A stretch of DNA of 64,000 nt from assembly GCA_003254905.1 (NCBI GenBank), contig QANU01108904.1, positions 33,625 through 97,624 on the forward strand, given 5' to 3'. Made by a program: the position numbers and the translations under genes. Source of the DNA: Nissolia schottii (Eukaryota > Streptophyta > Magnoliopsida > Fabales > Fabaceae). The notes beneath the pieces are model-generated. The model worked only from the letters and a program-made list of their open reading frames with translations, was not told the DNA's origin and searched no databases. Shown here one piece after another: positions 1-11,746 of this stretch (position 1 is the first letter of the stretch; each line of letters begins with the position of its first letter).

Positions 1-118
1 GGAGCTACAGGACCGAAAGGAGGCAGAATTTTTAGAGCTTAAGCAGGGAGCAATGACCGTCGCAGAGTATACAACAACATTCGAGAGACTCTGCCGGTAT
101 TCACAAACATATAGGCTC
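1..118 (+). pseudogene. Ty3/gypsy gag fragment
   Basis: From base 2 the plus strand reads as retrotransposon gag: ELQDRKEAEFLELKQG, then MTVAEYTTTFERLCRYS. This closely matches the gag of element F at 55,930-56,030 (DQKEAEFMELQQGDMTMAEY). Similarity stops near base 118, where an unrelated GC-rich stretch begins. Only about 38 codons are present, with no start, so this is the 3' edge of a broken copy entering from outside the window or a short scrap. It is unrelated to the methyltransferase gene that follows. Confidence 0.75.
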
Positions 119-637
119 CACTCGGGTCGGGTCAGGTTACTCTGCGGACCTTCCGAGTAACGCTTATTGGCAGGCTTTGGGTCGAGTCGATCCGCGGATC
201 CTCGGTTATGGTCTTAGCGGATAGGCCTTTACTGCCCAATCCATAACAATTAACTTCACCAAACCAAAAAAATAAAAATCAAGTGAAGGGAATTCAATTA
301 AATCATTTAAATTTTCTTGCATTTCAAATCCATTAATATTTGAAAATATTTTATCCAAACACAATCTCTAGCAATCAAAATATAAAATATAATAGATCAA
401 TTATCATAATCCCTACATTGATAATTTTATTTCGCACTTATATAAGGACAAGCATTACAATATTAGCCATAGTACAACAACATGCCAGAGTACAACATTA
501 ATAATCCCAATTTTTTTCCTGATACAACATTTCCTATTAATTACTGTAAAAGTAAAGCAAACAAAGAAACATCCACAATGAACAACGAACAAATGAGTGT
601 TCATGAGAAAGACATAGATATGCAAACAGCTTCTTGC
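119..637. other. Intergenic, downstream of the methyltransferase gene
   Basis: No coding frame or repeat boundary was recognised. Bases 119-240 are GC-rich with repeated CGGGTCGGGTC-like words, and the rest is AT-rich. The part next to 637 should contain the 3' UTR and polyadenylation site of the minus-strand gene, but I see no single convincing signal. Confidence 0.4.
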
Positions 638-3600
638 TCATTCTTTTCTGGTCAATGATATGGTGACATTGACGAACACAGTTTTCTCCTTGGACATACG
701 ATCAGCCAAGATTTTTTGGTAGCGGCTAAAAACCTCTTCAATGATATCTTCACCGAAATGGCTAATCAGCATAGGTTCAGCCACAGCCCTCATGCACTGT
801 GCCACATTGTATCCTCCATCACTGAGTGATTCAGACATTTCGGATTCAAAATCCAAAGCGTTCCAGTTTTCATCATAAGCGTTCCAATTCACTTCAGACA
901 CTTGCACGCGATTGACGGCGAACGACCCTTCGCTGAGAACTTCAGTTGTCACTTCACACGGGGATGGAGTGTATTGAGGGATATTGAAAGTATCCATTTG
1001 CTCTTCCTTTATGATTCCCTACAGCACACAGTTGCAAATTCACTATCATGCCAAATTTATTTGTACGAATAGGAACACTAAAGAGTAAATACAACGTACA
1101 CTCATGATTTTTAAAACAATAAATGTGAAAGTTAAACCTATTTAATAATAAGAAAATTTTGAATGGGATAATAGTGAAACTTTTTTTTTTTAACATTTTC
1201 ATGCATTGAAATTGGAATATCAACTTGGGTTAGACTATAAGAGACTCTAAAGCCAAGTTGGATTGAGCTAATCGAGTTTTTAATAATAAAATTTTAATGT
1301 CGGTCGTTCAACCAAAAAAATAAAACTCTTAATACTCATTTATATAAAAGGTTCCCAACTATGTTTTTATTTTTGTGGTATACATATCCCTAAAACCATA
1401 TATCTTATGTTAAAAAAAAAAAAGTTATGCATGTATACTCATTTTGTAACATTGTGGTTATTTACAATTCATCCATTATTAAATGAGATTTTATTAAAAT
1501 GTTACTCTATTGAAATCATCTAATGATAAATAAAATATAAATTAATGCGATATTTAAATAAAATGAATATATATTTATATAACAATACTCTTAAAAAGAA
1601 CATTTTGCGAGCAAATCAACGTGTATTGTATTGAAAACGTTTCTATCACAAGTCACATCCTTTTTTCTTTAACCCGAGTCAAATTGAAGGTCGCAATCTG
1701 TCTGCTATCAATAGTCACTGACATCAAAGGGCCTAGGCAAATACAGATATGCCACAAACAATTACTTCTTTAATAAAAAAAATTATGTAAGTGAAATTAC
1801 TCGTTTATTCATTGTTATCCCATCAAATGATAAAATAGTTCAAATATGATTCTCCATAATTTTTATTTTGGTAAAAAGAATTTAGAGGATATTATATATT
1901 GTGTTTTATTCTGATACTCCATCAGATTTGAGGGTATCAATACTCGGTGATTATCGTTTAAGAATTAATAATATATCCTACTAACTCAATTTATTTATTA
2001 TTTAAAACTTAAAAAATAAGTCATGACTGTTGAAATATAAAAAGATACTAATATTCTTAAAAACTAAAATATCAAAGGAAGTACCATATATAATTTTTTT
2101 TTTTAAAAATAGGATTTTTGTGAAGACAAGTTGGAAAGTGCCATTGGTGTACATAAAGTTAGACGAGTTACGCGTCAATTAAATCGGAGAAAAATGTCTG
2201 ACCAAATTTATATCAGTTTTAATTTTTTGTATTTGTAGTTACTAAATCAAATGGGCAATAATTGGTCGGGACTAAAATTATTGTAGTAAGAGTTTTTTTT
2301 TTTCCCCTTATCCTTTCTATATGTTGCAATATGACGAGCTATCTCCGTCATGTCTGTTCTTTCTTACAAATTTTCATTTAGATATGCTAATACAATTTTT
2401 TTGAAAAAATCTTTTAATCATTTCGCTCATAAAAACGTGAGACCAACCATAATTTTTTTAAAAAGATTGTCGAAATATTATTTGTCTTCTCCCATAATAT
2501 CACAAGAAAAATTATTACCACACCGTCTTAAGAAATTAGTGAAGCTGAAGTTCTAGATAACAAACTAATCATGGATGTTTACCTCCGATACCATATCATT
2601 AAGAGCCGCAGCCATGAGATCCCAAATGTAGCAACCATCCTTGCCAGATGGATCGTCGCTTCTTCTTCCCAAAAATGTCAAAACCATGCAACCCCCTTCA
2701 ACTACTTCCTCCGCACGACATTTGAGGAAAAAAGAGAAATCCCTCTGAAATTGTTTGTAGTAAGCCATGAGGACGTTTAAGGGGCTTGTGCTAGACATGT
2801 AAATGTTGCCTTTGTTGTTCTCTATGCCCTCAGGAACCTAATCGATCACCAATAAAACAAGTGATTTATACACCACTTCTCTAGTTGTGCAGATCAAGTG
2901 AATTGTGGTCTGACCAATGATAGAATCAGAAAAGTGTTAATTAAGGATTTTGTCTCTGTAAAATTTAAAAGTTTGATTTTAGTTCCTGCATAAAAGTTTT
3001 AGTCGCTGCGAAAATTAAAAGTTTGGTTTTAGTTCTTAGAGTTGGATGGGAGTTGACTGTGCTGACGTGGATGCTTCAGGCGCGCTGACCGGCGCGCCAC
3101 GTGGGATGCCGCATGGCATAACCCGAAAACCCGACCCATGACTAAACACCCAATAAGGGTATACAATTGACTAAACACTGAACACACACAAGAAGGAAAA
3201 ATTAAGTGTGTAAACCTTAGATAGCCATTGAAGGCTGTAAGAGGAATGGACAAATTGCAGACTTCTGCTGGGGAAAAGCCTGCCGTAGAAAGAACCCGGA
3301 ACCCCGGAGAAGTAGCACGGACCGGTCCCTTTTCCCATTTCAGTACTTAGTTTCTGTCTGAAGAGTTCAAGGGATCTGAAGATGTTGTTGAAGTCGTTCC
3401 CCGGGAGATCATTCAAGAAGACATTGTATTCAGGAGATTTCTGGTTCAGCTCTTTGCGAAGCTTCTCCACAGCCTTAATGACTTCTGACACCACAAAGAA
3501 AGTGTTTGGGCCAGAGGAACATCCCAAGTCCGCAATCGCTAGCTTTCTTGGCAGTGTGCTTGTGTAGAGGCTGGTTATGCCTTCCTCTCTTACCGGATGT

Positions 3601-3845
3601 GTAAGAGTAATCACCTTTTGCTGTACATTATGTGAATTTAAATATATGTGCATTCATAACAAGACCCATACACATACAAATATAAATTTTTTACATGGAT
3701 CATACTATGGGATATAAATCTTTTGGATACCATTTATATGTAATAAATCCGCAAAGGCATGCAATTATACCTGAACCAAGGAATTGTTTGCATAGCTTGC
3801 TTCTCCAACGCCACCGTTCATGTGCAGTACCTGTGTTACTTCCAT
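638..3845 (-). CDS. SABATH-family carboxyl methyltransferase, four exons, intact
   Basis: This gene encodes an S-adenosylmethionine-dependent methyltransferase of the SABATH family, which methylates carboxyl groups of small acids such as salicylate, benzoate or jasmonate, or nitrogens of xanthines. Exons on the minus strand are 3845-3771, 3620-3216, 2837-2583 and 1018-638. All three introns (150, 378 and 1,564 bp) are GT-AG and in phase 0, and together the exons give 371 codons plus stop, the usual family length and the usual four-exon layout. Exon 1 starts [19 protein letters not shown], the family N-terminus. The SAM site is D56-LGCSSGPNT, followed by [11 protein letters not shown] (about 93-103), [12 protein letters not shown] (131-142) and SSYSLQWLS (151-159). 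Exon 3 has GNIYMSS and [10 protein letters not shown]; exon 4 has [10 protein letters not shown] and RMSKEK. Overall it resembles salicylate/benzoate methyltransferases most. Residue 156, next to W157 in the substrate pocket, is Gln where salicylate enzymes usually have Met, so the substrate is uncertain. The AT-rich third intron contains no recognised insertion. Probably cytosolic, as no signal peptide is visible. Confidence 0.93.
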
Positions 3846-3931
3846 TCTTCTTTCTTTTGTCTCTCTTTCACTCTTTTCTCAGTATTTTGCTTTTGTGCTT
3901 CAATTGGTGAGCGAAGCCCGAACCAACCCCG

Positions 3932-3964
3932 TATATATATACACATATATACACACATATATAG
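3932..3964 (-). promoter_or_regulatory. TA-rich core promoter of the methyltransferase gene
   Basis: A run of alternating TATATATA and CACATATATA lies 87-119 bp upstream of the start codon at 3845, a reasonable distance for a TATA box plus a short 5' UTR. It is the only strong TATA-like sequence close to the start. It could also be a plain microsatellite, and no other element could be assigned with confidence. Confidence 0.45.
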
Positions 3965-4871
3965 AATACATAGGAGGAAAGCTACGGTTTAACAAGAAAA
4001 AAGATTATTGCTCATATTTTCTTTTCTGTTTTTGTTTCCGAAAAATTAACAGTATCTTTTGGTGTGTGTACGTGTGGCTATCATAGCCGCAGACCCTACG
4101 TGAAGTAAATAATTGACCGATCCTACGGAGAACGAGAATGGATGTACGAAATCCGAATGGCCAGACCAATAAGGAAAATCAAGGATACATGATTGGCTAC
4201 AAATTTAGTTAAGAGTTCGATTTGAAGTTAGGTTAAAAGCTGAATGTGATGGGAAATAGAACACGTCTTCTTGTAAGTTTGATATTTCGCAGAGATACAG
4301 ACAAATCCTAATTAAAATAAAGAGGTCAATTTTTATTATATTAGGGAAAGATAACATCGAGTCCTTGAAATACCAGATATATGGAATAGAATTTTTTCCC
4401 TTTTCCCCGGCAACAAAAACCCATTTTTCTTCGCTCTTTTTTTGGGTTTTTGTTGCAAGCAAATCGGATGGATTCTGAAATGTTGTTTGTAATTTCGACC
4501 TTGGTTTGGTTCCAAGAAATTAAAGAAGGTGAACACAACAGTGGCTGTTGGTCTTGGATTACGGGAGAAGTAGCTGCAACAGACACTCTGATGCCCTCAT
4601 CAGTTTGTGAGTGAAATATAAGATAACAATAATGGATAGAAAAATGTACATCAGCATGAGTAAAACTCACGCTTATATACCATGTAGTGGTCGTATTAGT
4701 TCTGTATGTAGACACTCTTTCACTCATGCTTATATATCGTAGCCATGTCTGAATTTTACAACAACTTGAATGGTCAAACAAAATACATTTTCTTAAAGAC
4801 AAAAGAGAGGAGAATCACATATATGAACATAAAAATACATAGGCAAAGAGTTGTGCACAAAGGTGCATAGA
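3965..4871. other. Upstream region, no gene recognised
   Basis: This stretch lies between the gene promoter and the target duplication of solo LTR A. The longest minus-strand frame (4341-4802) has low-complexity composition and no family resemblance. I see no repeat boundary. It may hold distal promoter elements of the methyltransferase gene. Confidence 0.4.
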
Positions 4872-6119
4872 AAACCTGTAACACTCTAGCTAGCTAGCCT
4901 ACGCTTAAGTCACAAACTTGCTGGCTAAGTTGTTATCTGCTTTGGTGGGGATAATACTTAGTCCCATTTATACTTTAAAAATATTGTTACCCAAAATATG
5001 GACCAAATTAAAATTTTCCTTGTACGTTACATAGAGTAAATTAGGAGTCTTGACGCGTTAGAGCATACAATGCGAGCGAAAACATAGCATGCTTAACTAT
5101 AAATAAAGATATAATTAATACATGCCAAGATAACAAACAACGATCCTTCATAGATTCATAAGCAAATACATAATTAGTATTATAAGTATTAAGTGCAAAT
5201 ATCACATAGAAGTACAAGTACACATATATAATCTACTAGCTAATCGTCTAGTCTTCAGCCACATCCTCCCTTGGGAGCGTTCTTCCTCATGCAGCTCCTC
5301 TCCTTGTCCCTTGTCGAATCATGAAGTCATGGATGAGTAGGGTGAGAACATAGCGCTCTCAGTGAGAAACCTTAGGGATTAGGGGATTTCTTATCCTCAT
5401 TCACGCTTCAGGCCGCCCAGGGTTTTCTAGGTGTTACAGTTATACTATATCCCTACTATTCATTAATATTCATGCTAAGCCTGAGCAGCTTTATCTAAAT
5501 TATCTATGTGACTGGGGAACCTATTCTTCATTAACTAAGTCATCTGTTCTCTACTTTCCTTCCTAAGTCACATGTAATCACATAATTCACATGATCACAT
5601 AATAAGCTTCAGTGTGCGTCCACTTATAACCTTGCCCATTTTAATTATAAGCTTTTGCGCACCTCCACTTATGTACAGTTGTATATCACTTAGAGCACAT
5701 ACTCAAGCTCAACCCCTCGTGGCGGTGGCCATATCCGACACAAGCTACGTTTTGTCTCAGTATCGTGAGGACCAGACAGCGCTTAACCTGAGTGGTTCTT
5801 CTTTCCACAAAATCTCATCGCTCACGATAAGAGTATCCATCCTTGTACTAGGGATGGCGAGGAGATCTACCGCCGTCCTTGTGCTAGGGACGAGGTAATC
5901 TCAGGGTTCAGCTTGCCTTTCCTGCCGGCTAGTGGCACAGTTAGGAAAAGATTGGTTTCCTTTAACATTATTATCCTTTATTTCCTTTTAACGACTTAGT
6001 GACGTCACGCCCTAGGGTTCCTTTTTTCCTTTCCTTTCATTAATCCATTTCATGACACATAATTACATAAGATATACATCAATACAGTCCATTCCAGTCA
6101 ACAGCCTATATATCCAGTT

Positions 6120-6491
6120 AGGGCTGTCAAAATGGGCCCGATCCATTTACCCGGTTAAATGGACGAACTTTACATGCAAAAAATAGGCCCACGAAAATTT
6201 GAAAAAAAATTGGACCCGCCCGTTTATGGCCTGCCTGTTTGCCCTGCGGATCGGCCCGTGAGCTCGTGAAATTTTTAAAAAAAATTTTAAATAATTTTTT
6301 TATTTTTTTAATTGTTTTGAATTTTTTTGATTTTTTAATTTTTTTTTAAAAAATAAACGGGGCTAGCGCGCGCGACACTTTTAGGCCCGTGGACCGACCA
6401 TAAACGAGCCAGACCCTAAAAATATGCATATTTTTTGCCCGGCCCGTTTAGGCCCATGGTCCTAAATGGGCGGAGCATAAACGGGCGAGCC
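6120..6491. mobile_element. hAT-like short element inside LTR A
   Basis: A block beginning TAGGGCTGTCAAAATGGGCC and ending in GGGCGGAGCATAAACGGGCG interrupts the LTR. It is flanked by ATATATCCAGT on the left and ATATATCTAGT on the right, a near-perfect duplication. The opening resembles the TIR of many small plant hAT elements, but the matching inverted terminus on the right is not seen, so the copy is decayed or truncated. The centre is a long A/T run. Confidence 0.4.
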
Positions 6492-7512
6492 ATATATCTA
6501 GTCAACAGTTCATATATCTTAAACATAAATCCTTAGTTCATAACAATTAGCATACTTAGTGAACTTAGTAGATCCATGGATAATTGCAAGCAGTATGAAA
6601 AGCTATGTTTAAGAAAAGTTTTCGTGTGCAGGAAATGATAATTTTCGAAAAGGGAATTCTGAACTTCAGTCAGGCCACTCAGCGCTACTTGACGAATTTC
6701 AGCCCCTAATTCTTGCAATTTTCCATGTTCCACAAGTTTCCTCAAAATCAATCTTCAAAATATTTCTTCCATTATTCATCATCCATTTTTAACGATGATA
6801 AACATACTTTCATGTTCCTAAACTCATTTCCATCCTAAATCCATACTTTCCTAACAACCAATTCATGAAGCACATAGCACATCTGGCACGTATAACACAT
6901 ATTCACATCAGTCATACCATCAATTATATACTATCACTAACTTCACATATAAAGAACATAATCTCACGCCTTGAACATAACAAACGTAGACCTAGCCACT
7001 AGTACAACAAACGTCTGAGAGGCCCAAGACCTTACCCCAAGGTTTTTGGTAGCCTTAAGATCATTTTTCATGTCTAAAAACTCAGATTTTGTACCCCACT
7101 ACACGAAATTTCAGTTTTTCCAACGCCCTGTTTTCTTTGGAATTTTTGTTCTAAAAAACCCAATGGACTCAAGACTTTCCCTTAACGTTTTTGATAGTTA
7201 TAAACCCATATTTTCTGAAAACAAACCCAGTTTTTCATCCCCAAAACCTGAAATTCCCATTTTGCCCTTTTTCACAAAAAGTCTGTTTTCTGCCTGTTTG
7301 CTGAGAAATTCATCGGGGACTCCAAAAATCATAAAACATACATCCCCACTCAATTTTTTGTGTAGAGTCCAAAAATAACATTAGTTTTTCATGATGAAAA
7401 TCTCAGCATACAGATCCCTTCAAAAACGTGTCATAGCCCTAGTTTCAGCTTAGGCTATCCTAACTTCTGACAGAATCACAGACAGCACCAACAATTCCAG
7501 ACAATCATCAAC

Positions 7513-7513
7513 A

Positions 7514-7565
<52 letters not shown>
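7513..7565. repeat. (CA)n(TA)n microsatellite
   Basis: A short CA run passes directly into an uninterrupted TA run inside solo LTR A. A similar TA run occurs in the LTR at 19,470-19,508. Confidence 0.95.
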
Positions 7566-7567
<2 letters not shown>

Positions 7568-8511
7568 AGGTCACATAAAAGACATCCTAACCACAGATAT
7601 ATCTAGCATAAAACATAGCACAAACATCATCATACATCTTAAATCACATAGACAGTGATTTTGTCGGTTTACCCACGTTTTTGCGTTCGATTACGGGTTC
7701 TGCTGCTTCCTTTGGCCTTTTCTCCAGCGATAATGTTTCCTAGTTCTTCTTGGGCTCAACTTTTCCAAGCTTTCTCTAGGGATTTGGAAAGCTTTTTGTA
7801 GGTTTAGGTTAGGGGATTTCTGAAGAATTTGAATTGGGTTAGATATAGGAAGTGTCTGGGTCTCTGTTTTGACCGAATAACAGTCGATTGTGTAATCGGA
7901 CAGAGTTTCGGCAAGGTTTTCTAATATCTCTACAAAATTTCATATTTGGGGGGTATTTATAGGCCTTTTTCCGGAGAATCTCTTTCCAATTTTGCCCTTG
8001 GAGCAAAATTCCCAAAATGCCCTTATTTTGTCCTTATTCTAAATGTCATTTTCAAGACTCACCACTTTGAATGTTGACTTGAGCCAAGTGGGATGCTTTA
8101 TGGCCATGTATTTTGGTGTTTCTTGGTCGGTTTTGTGGCCAAAAATTAGCAGGCTCCGGCAGATCAATTTTGTTCAGGTTTTGGCGTTTCCGATCCCGGA
8201 ACTCCCCGTGCGGCTGTTCTAAAAACATTTCGATCATGTCCTTGTGATCTCCTAATTTTTTATAAGTAATATTCTAGGGTTATTTAGGTATTTATGAATG
8301 CTTGTCTGTAGCCGTACCTTTTACGAATACTTTAGACGGGCGGTTGTGTTCAGACAACAGAAAGAGTTTGGTCTAGTGTCTGCAGAATTTCCCAAAACTG
8401 AGCAGAATATCTTCTACAGACATTTTAATCTATCAACTAGTGCAAGACCTTATTTCCCCTAATTAATTTGGGAAATCTTTAATAAGGGAAAAAACGGGAT
8501 GTTACAAAACC

Positions 8512-11313
8512 CGCCTAAATGCAAAAGGTATGAGCTTGTAGAGGAGGATGGTGGCTTTCTTTTTTATGAAAAGAATGAGGATTTGAAAAGTATTTTAGGG
8601 GTGGTTGGGTGTGGAGAACACACAGTTGGAGCTATGGAGATGGTGGCAGTTATGGAGTTGTTTGAAAGCTTGAATGGAGATAATAGAGAGTTTGGGTGGT
8701 TTAGGGCCTTTTGCTCTTGAAAGTGTATTCGAAAAGATGAGTAAAATGGAATGAGATAGAGAAGGGAAGGAGAAAAACATATGGAGTTTTGCCAGTGGAG
8801 AAAAAAAGAGGGGGAAAAGGCGACTTATTAGACACATAATGTCATAGAAAGCATGATGCGCAATGCGAGGTGCATCAGAACAGGAAAAAAATAATTTTTG
8901 ACTTGTATAAGTTGTATAAGGATCAGAAAAGATAATTATAACTAAAACACTAGAGAATTGGGTCCCACATAGGTCTCTGGTCTTTGGAGGACCTCAGGCA
9001 GAGATAGAGTTTGCCCTGCGGACAAGTGGATCAAAACTTAACTTTTAAACCATAACTCCGATTGACAAACTGTCAGAAGTTTCAGAATCAGTGCAAAATA
9101 ACGATGTCAATACTCTAGACATCCTAGAGGTTCAAGAATTAGGCCAGAGACCTTTCTTTGGGTCTCTAGTCCAAGAGTTGACTTAGCAGGACTAACAATT
9201 GACTGCTGGTTTGACTAACTGGTCTAGATTGTTTTTGTCTTATTAGCTGACTGAAATAGTATGTTTTCTTATTTGGCTATGTAGTTCAAACATATATCTA
9301 GTTAACAGTATAAAGCAAATCTCTACTTATTGTACTAAAGGACAATATTTCGTAATATGGAAAAATGAGATATTACACTCGAGATCCGTCTATCTAGAAA
9401 ACTCCCGATGTTGTTTTGTTTTAAAAGTTTTATGTATTTTGTAGTATGAGTTCTATAGAGTTTTATGGCTGATATTATGTATATAATGCATATGTTTGTT
9501 ATCATGTCTGTAAAACGTTTCATGTTGTCATGGGGTCTGTGATTCACTGAGCAATGTCTCACCCCTCATCAATGTTATTTTTTGGATAACATAGAGTACT
9601 TGGATTCCACTTCTCTCATTCAGTAGATCCACCTTTCAAATTCTCGGCGAGCTTCACTTTACTATGTAATTAGTTATGCTATTTTTAGTAGTTTATATTT
9701 ATGTCATGTTTAAAGTGCTCCATTAGAAGACAAGTAGGAAACGTTTAATCATTATATTTTTTTCCTATATTTTTATGCAATGATATCTTATGGAATAAGT
9801 TTAGTAGTTTTATTTATGAAAGGAGAAGTTAGTTTAGGAAATGGTTTATGTTTTATTTAAATGAATACATGTTTTTATGAAAATCATGCGACGTTAGAGG
9901 TTTTCCTTGTGTACCGTTGATGTATCATAAAGGGATAAAAGGGAGAGGAGAATGATCGGTGAAAAACTGTGTGTGAGGCTCAATTCAATGAAGGACATGA
10001 GTGGGGGATGAGATGGGGGCGCAACTAGGGTTAGAGGATGTCAAAGAATGAAGAAAACTAATTTGGGGGTGTCACTTAATGTTTAAAAACATTGACAGGC
10101 GTAGGTCTGACTTGTTTAAAACACTCGAGGGCTACATAACAACGCTCGAGCATTTTACCTATTTGAGGCAAACGGCCTCAAGTGCTCAAAACGCTCAAGT
10201 GTTGATTTCAAAAATTCGAACATTTTCCTCCAGTGTGGAAAACTTTCTCTGACACCCAATGCTCAACATGTCAGAGTGACACTAGAGCAATCTTTGCGCA
10301 TCCCTCGAGACCGTGGATTTCGGTCTAAGGGTCTCCCACACTTCCTCTAGCAACGCCAACCCTACTAAGGACACCTAAAGAGTAGGGTATCACAAAATGT
10401 ATGTGAATGAAGGAGAGGAGGGGCGTTGCAGAGAAGACGATGAATTCTAGCCTAAGGAAGTTGCATAAGTACTGCAATGTCTCTAATGGCGAGAGATTTG
10501 GATTATATGCATAAGGTCATAGGCTCAAACTTCATTGTGACTAATATAATTTTTGAAGTACAAAAAAAAAAAAAACCATATTGCTATTTCTCCGTCAGAT
10601 TAACAATATGCTTGCGGTTATTTTTCTATCATTTATCATAGTCATTAGATTAACCTCCTTACGACAAAAATCATTAAAAACTAGAGCATAAAATGTTTTG
10701 AGTATTATTGGTAATATTTTTGGGAAATAATTGAATGTACTATTATTAACACACTTAAAATTATAAAACAGTTCAAAATTAAATAATTAAAAAAATTACA
10801 TTTAAGATTTAAATAAAGAACATTCTAGTAAATAACAAAAATTTATTTAAAAATTATACTTTAATTCAATAAATATAAATTAATCCTAACGTCTGAAGTT
10901 AAATCAATTGACAGCTGCATTAAAAAAATTCAATTTCGTGGTATAGTGCAATTGCTGAAATCAACAACATCTGATGTAATTGGATTACGTCATTAGCATG
11001 ACCTGTGCAGCTTACCTCAACCTCAATGACTGACACGTTTCTCTTAACCAAATTAATTTAATGATGACTAAGGAAATTGATTACTGGTTTTACGCACTCT
11101 CCTTCCAGAAACTTGATAAATCATCAAAACAAATTTGATATTGCCATTTTTATTGAAACATATTCTTATTAGAATAATTCTGGAGTAAAATGATATAGTT
11201 TCAATTATCTGCACGATTGGTTGTTGACATAAAGTAATGTAAAATTCCTTTTCTTAACTGTCTATCAAAGTTAATTTTAAATAAGTTAAAAATATAGAGA
11301 TTAATCTTATGGG
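8512..11313. other. Unassigned AT-rich region
   Basis: No gene or complete element was recognised in these 2.8 kb. At 8,512-8,720 a plus frame reads through about 70 codons (PKCKRYELVEEDGGFLFYEK) and looks more protein-like than its surroundings, but I cannot assign it. Near 9,361-9,371 the bases GAGATATTACA could be the inverted start (TGTAATATCTC) of another LTR on the minus strand, without a partner end. The region 10,080-10,400 contains repeated CTCGAG words. Confidence 0.3.
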
Positions 11314-11746
11314 CAGGGATGAAAAAAATATCTAGGAAACCAGATATTCATGGGTAGTACCTGCGACAAGTATGAGTATGCTCACAATTTTCGTACCTAT
11401 AGGAATGAATATCCACCAATTTATTAATGAGTATGAATATGAGAATTGAGATGCTTGACTCATGGATATTCGTTATGTATCTATTAATGAGTATATAATT
11501 ATGTAAATATCTTTACTTATATAAATAGAAAAACCAAAAATCCCAAATTGTTTTTATCTACAACATTATTGCAATTTTACTATGTATTTTTTAAATTTAA
11601 ATTGTCATTTTTTAGTAATAATATTGTAATATATTATTTTTTATTGTGATTTTTATAAATTTTTTGCAAATATCACAAATACTCATGGATATCCACGGGG
11701 ATTCAAATCTCTGCAGGTACGGGTAATGGATACTCATGATGAGTAT
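11314..11746. mobile_element. Truncated hAT-like MITE
   Basis: The segment starts CAGGGATGAAAA, a typical hAT-type terminus. It contains the repeated ATGGATAT and GGGTAATGGATACTCATG words common in these small plant elements. The right terminus is missing because LTR D begins directly at 11747. Confidence 0.4.

Larger units (their letters stand above)
4877..8506 (-). mobile_element. Solo LTR A, Tekay-like, with exact target duplication
   Basis: Read on the minus strand the sequence opens TGTAACATCCCG at 8506 and closes GAGTGTTACA at 4877. It is flanked by AAACC at 4872-4876 and AAACC at 8507-8511, a perfect 5-bp target duplication. No primer site or coding sequence adjoins either end, so it is a solo LTR. 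A TATA box (TATTTATA on plus) lies at 7954-7961. Its extra length (3,630 bp) is partly due to a GC/AT-banded insertion near 6120-6491 and a microsatellite. The 7,800-8,500 part matches the separate LTR piece at 19738-20430. Confidence 0.85.

Noticed and set aside
4341..4802. 153-codon minus-strand open frame upstream of the methyltransferase gene
   Set aside because: Composition is irregular, no motif is recognised, there is no good splice or promoter context, and it lies in non-coding-looking DNA. Treated as chance.
9240..9371. Possible minus-strand LTR start TGTAATATCTC
   Set aside because: No matching end, primer site, polypurine tract or target duplication was found, so it is mentioned only within the unassigned region.
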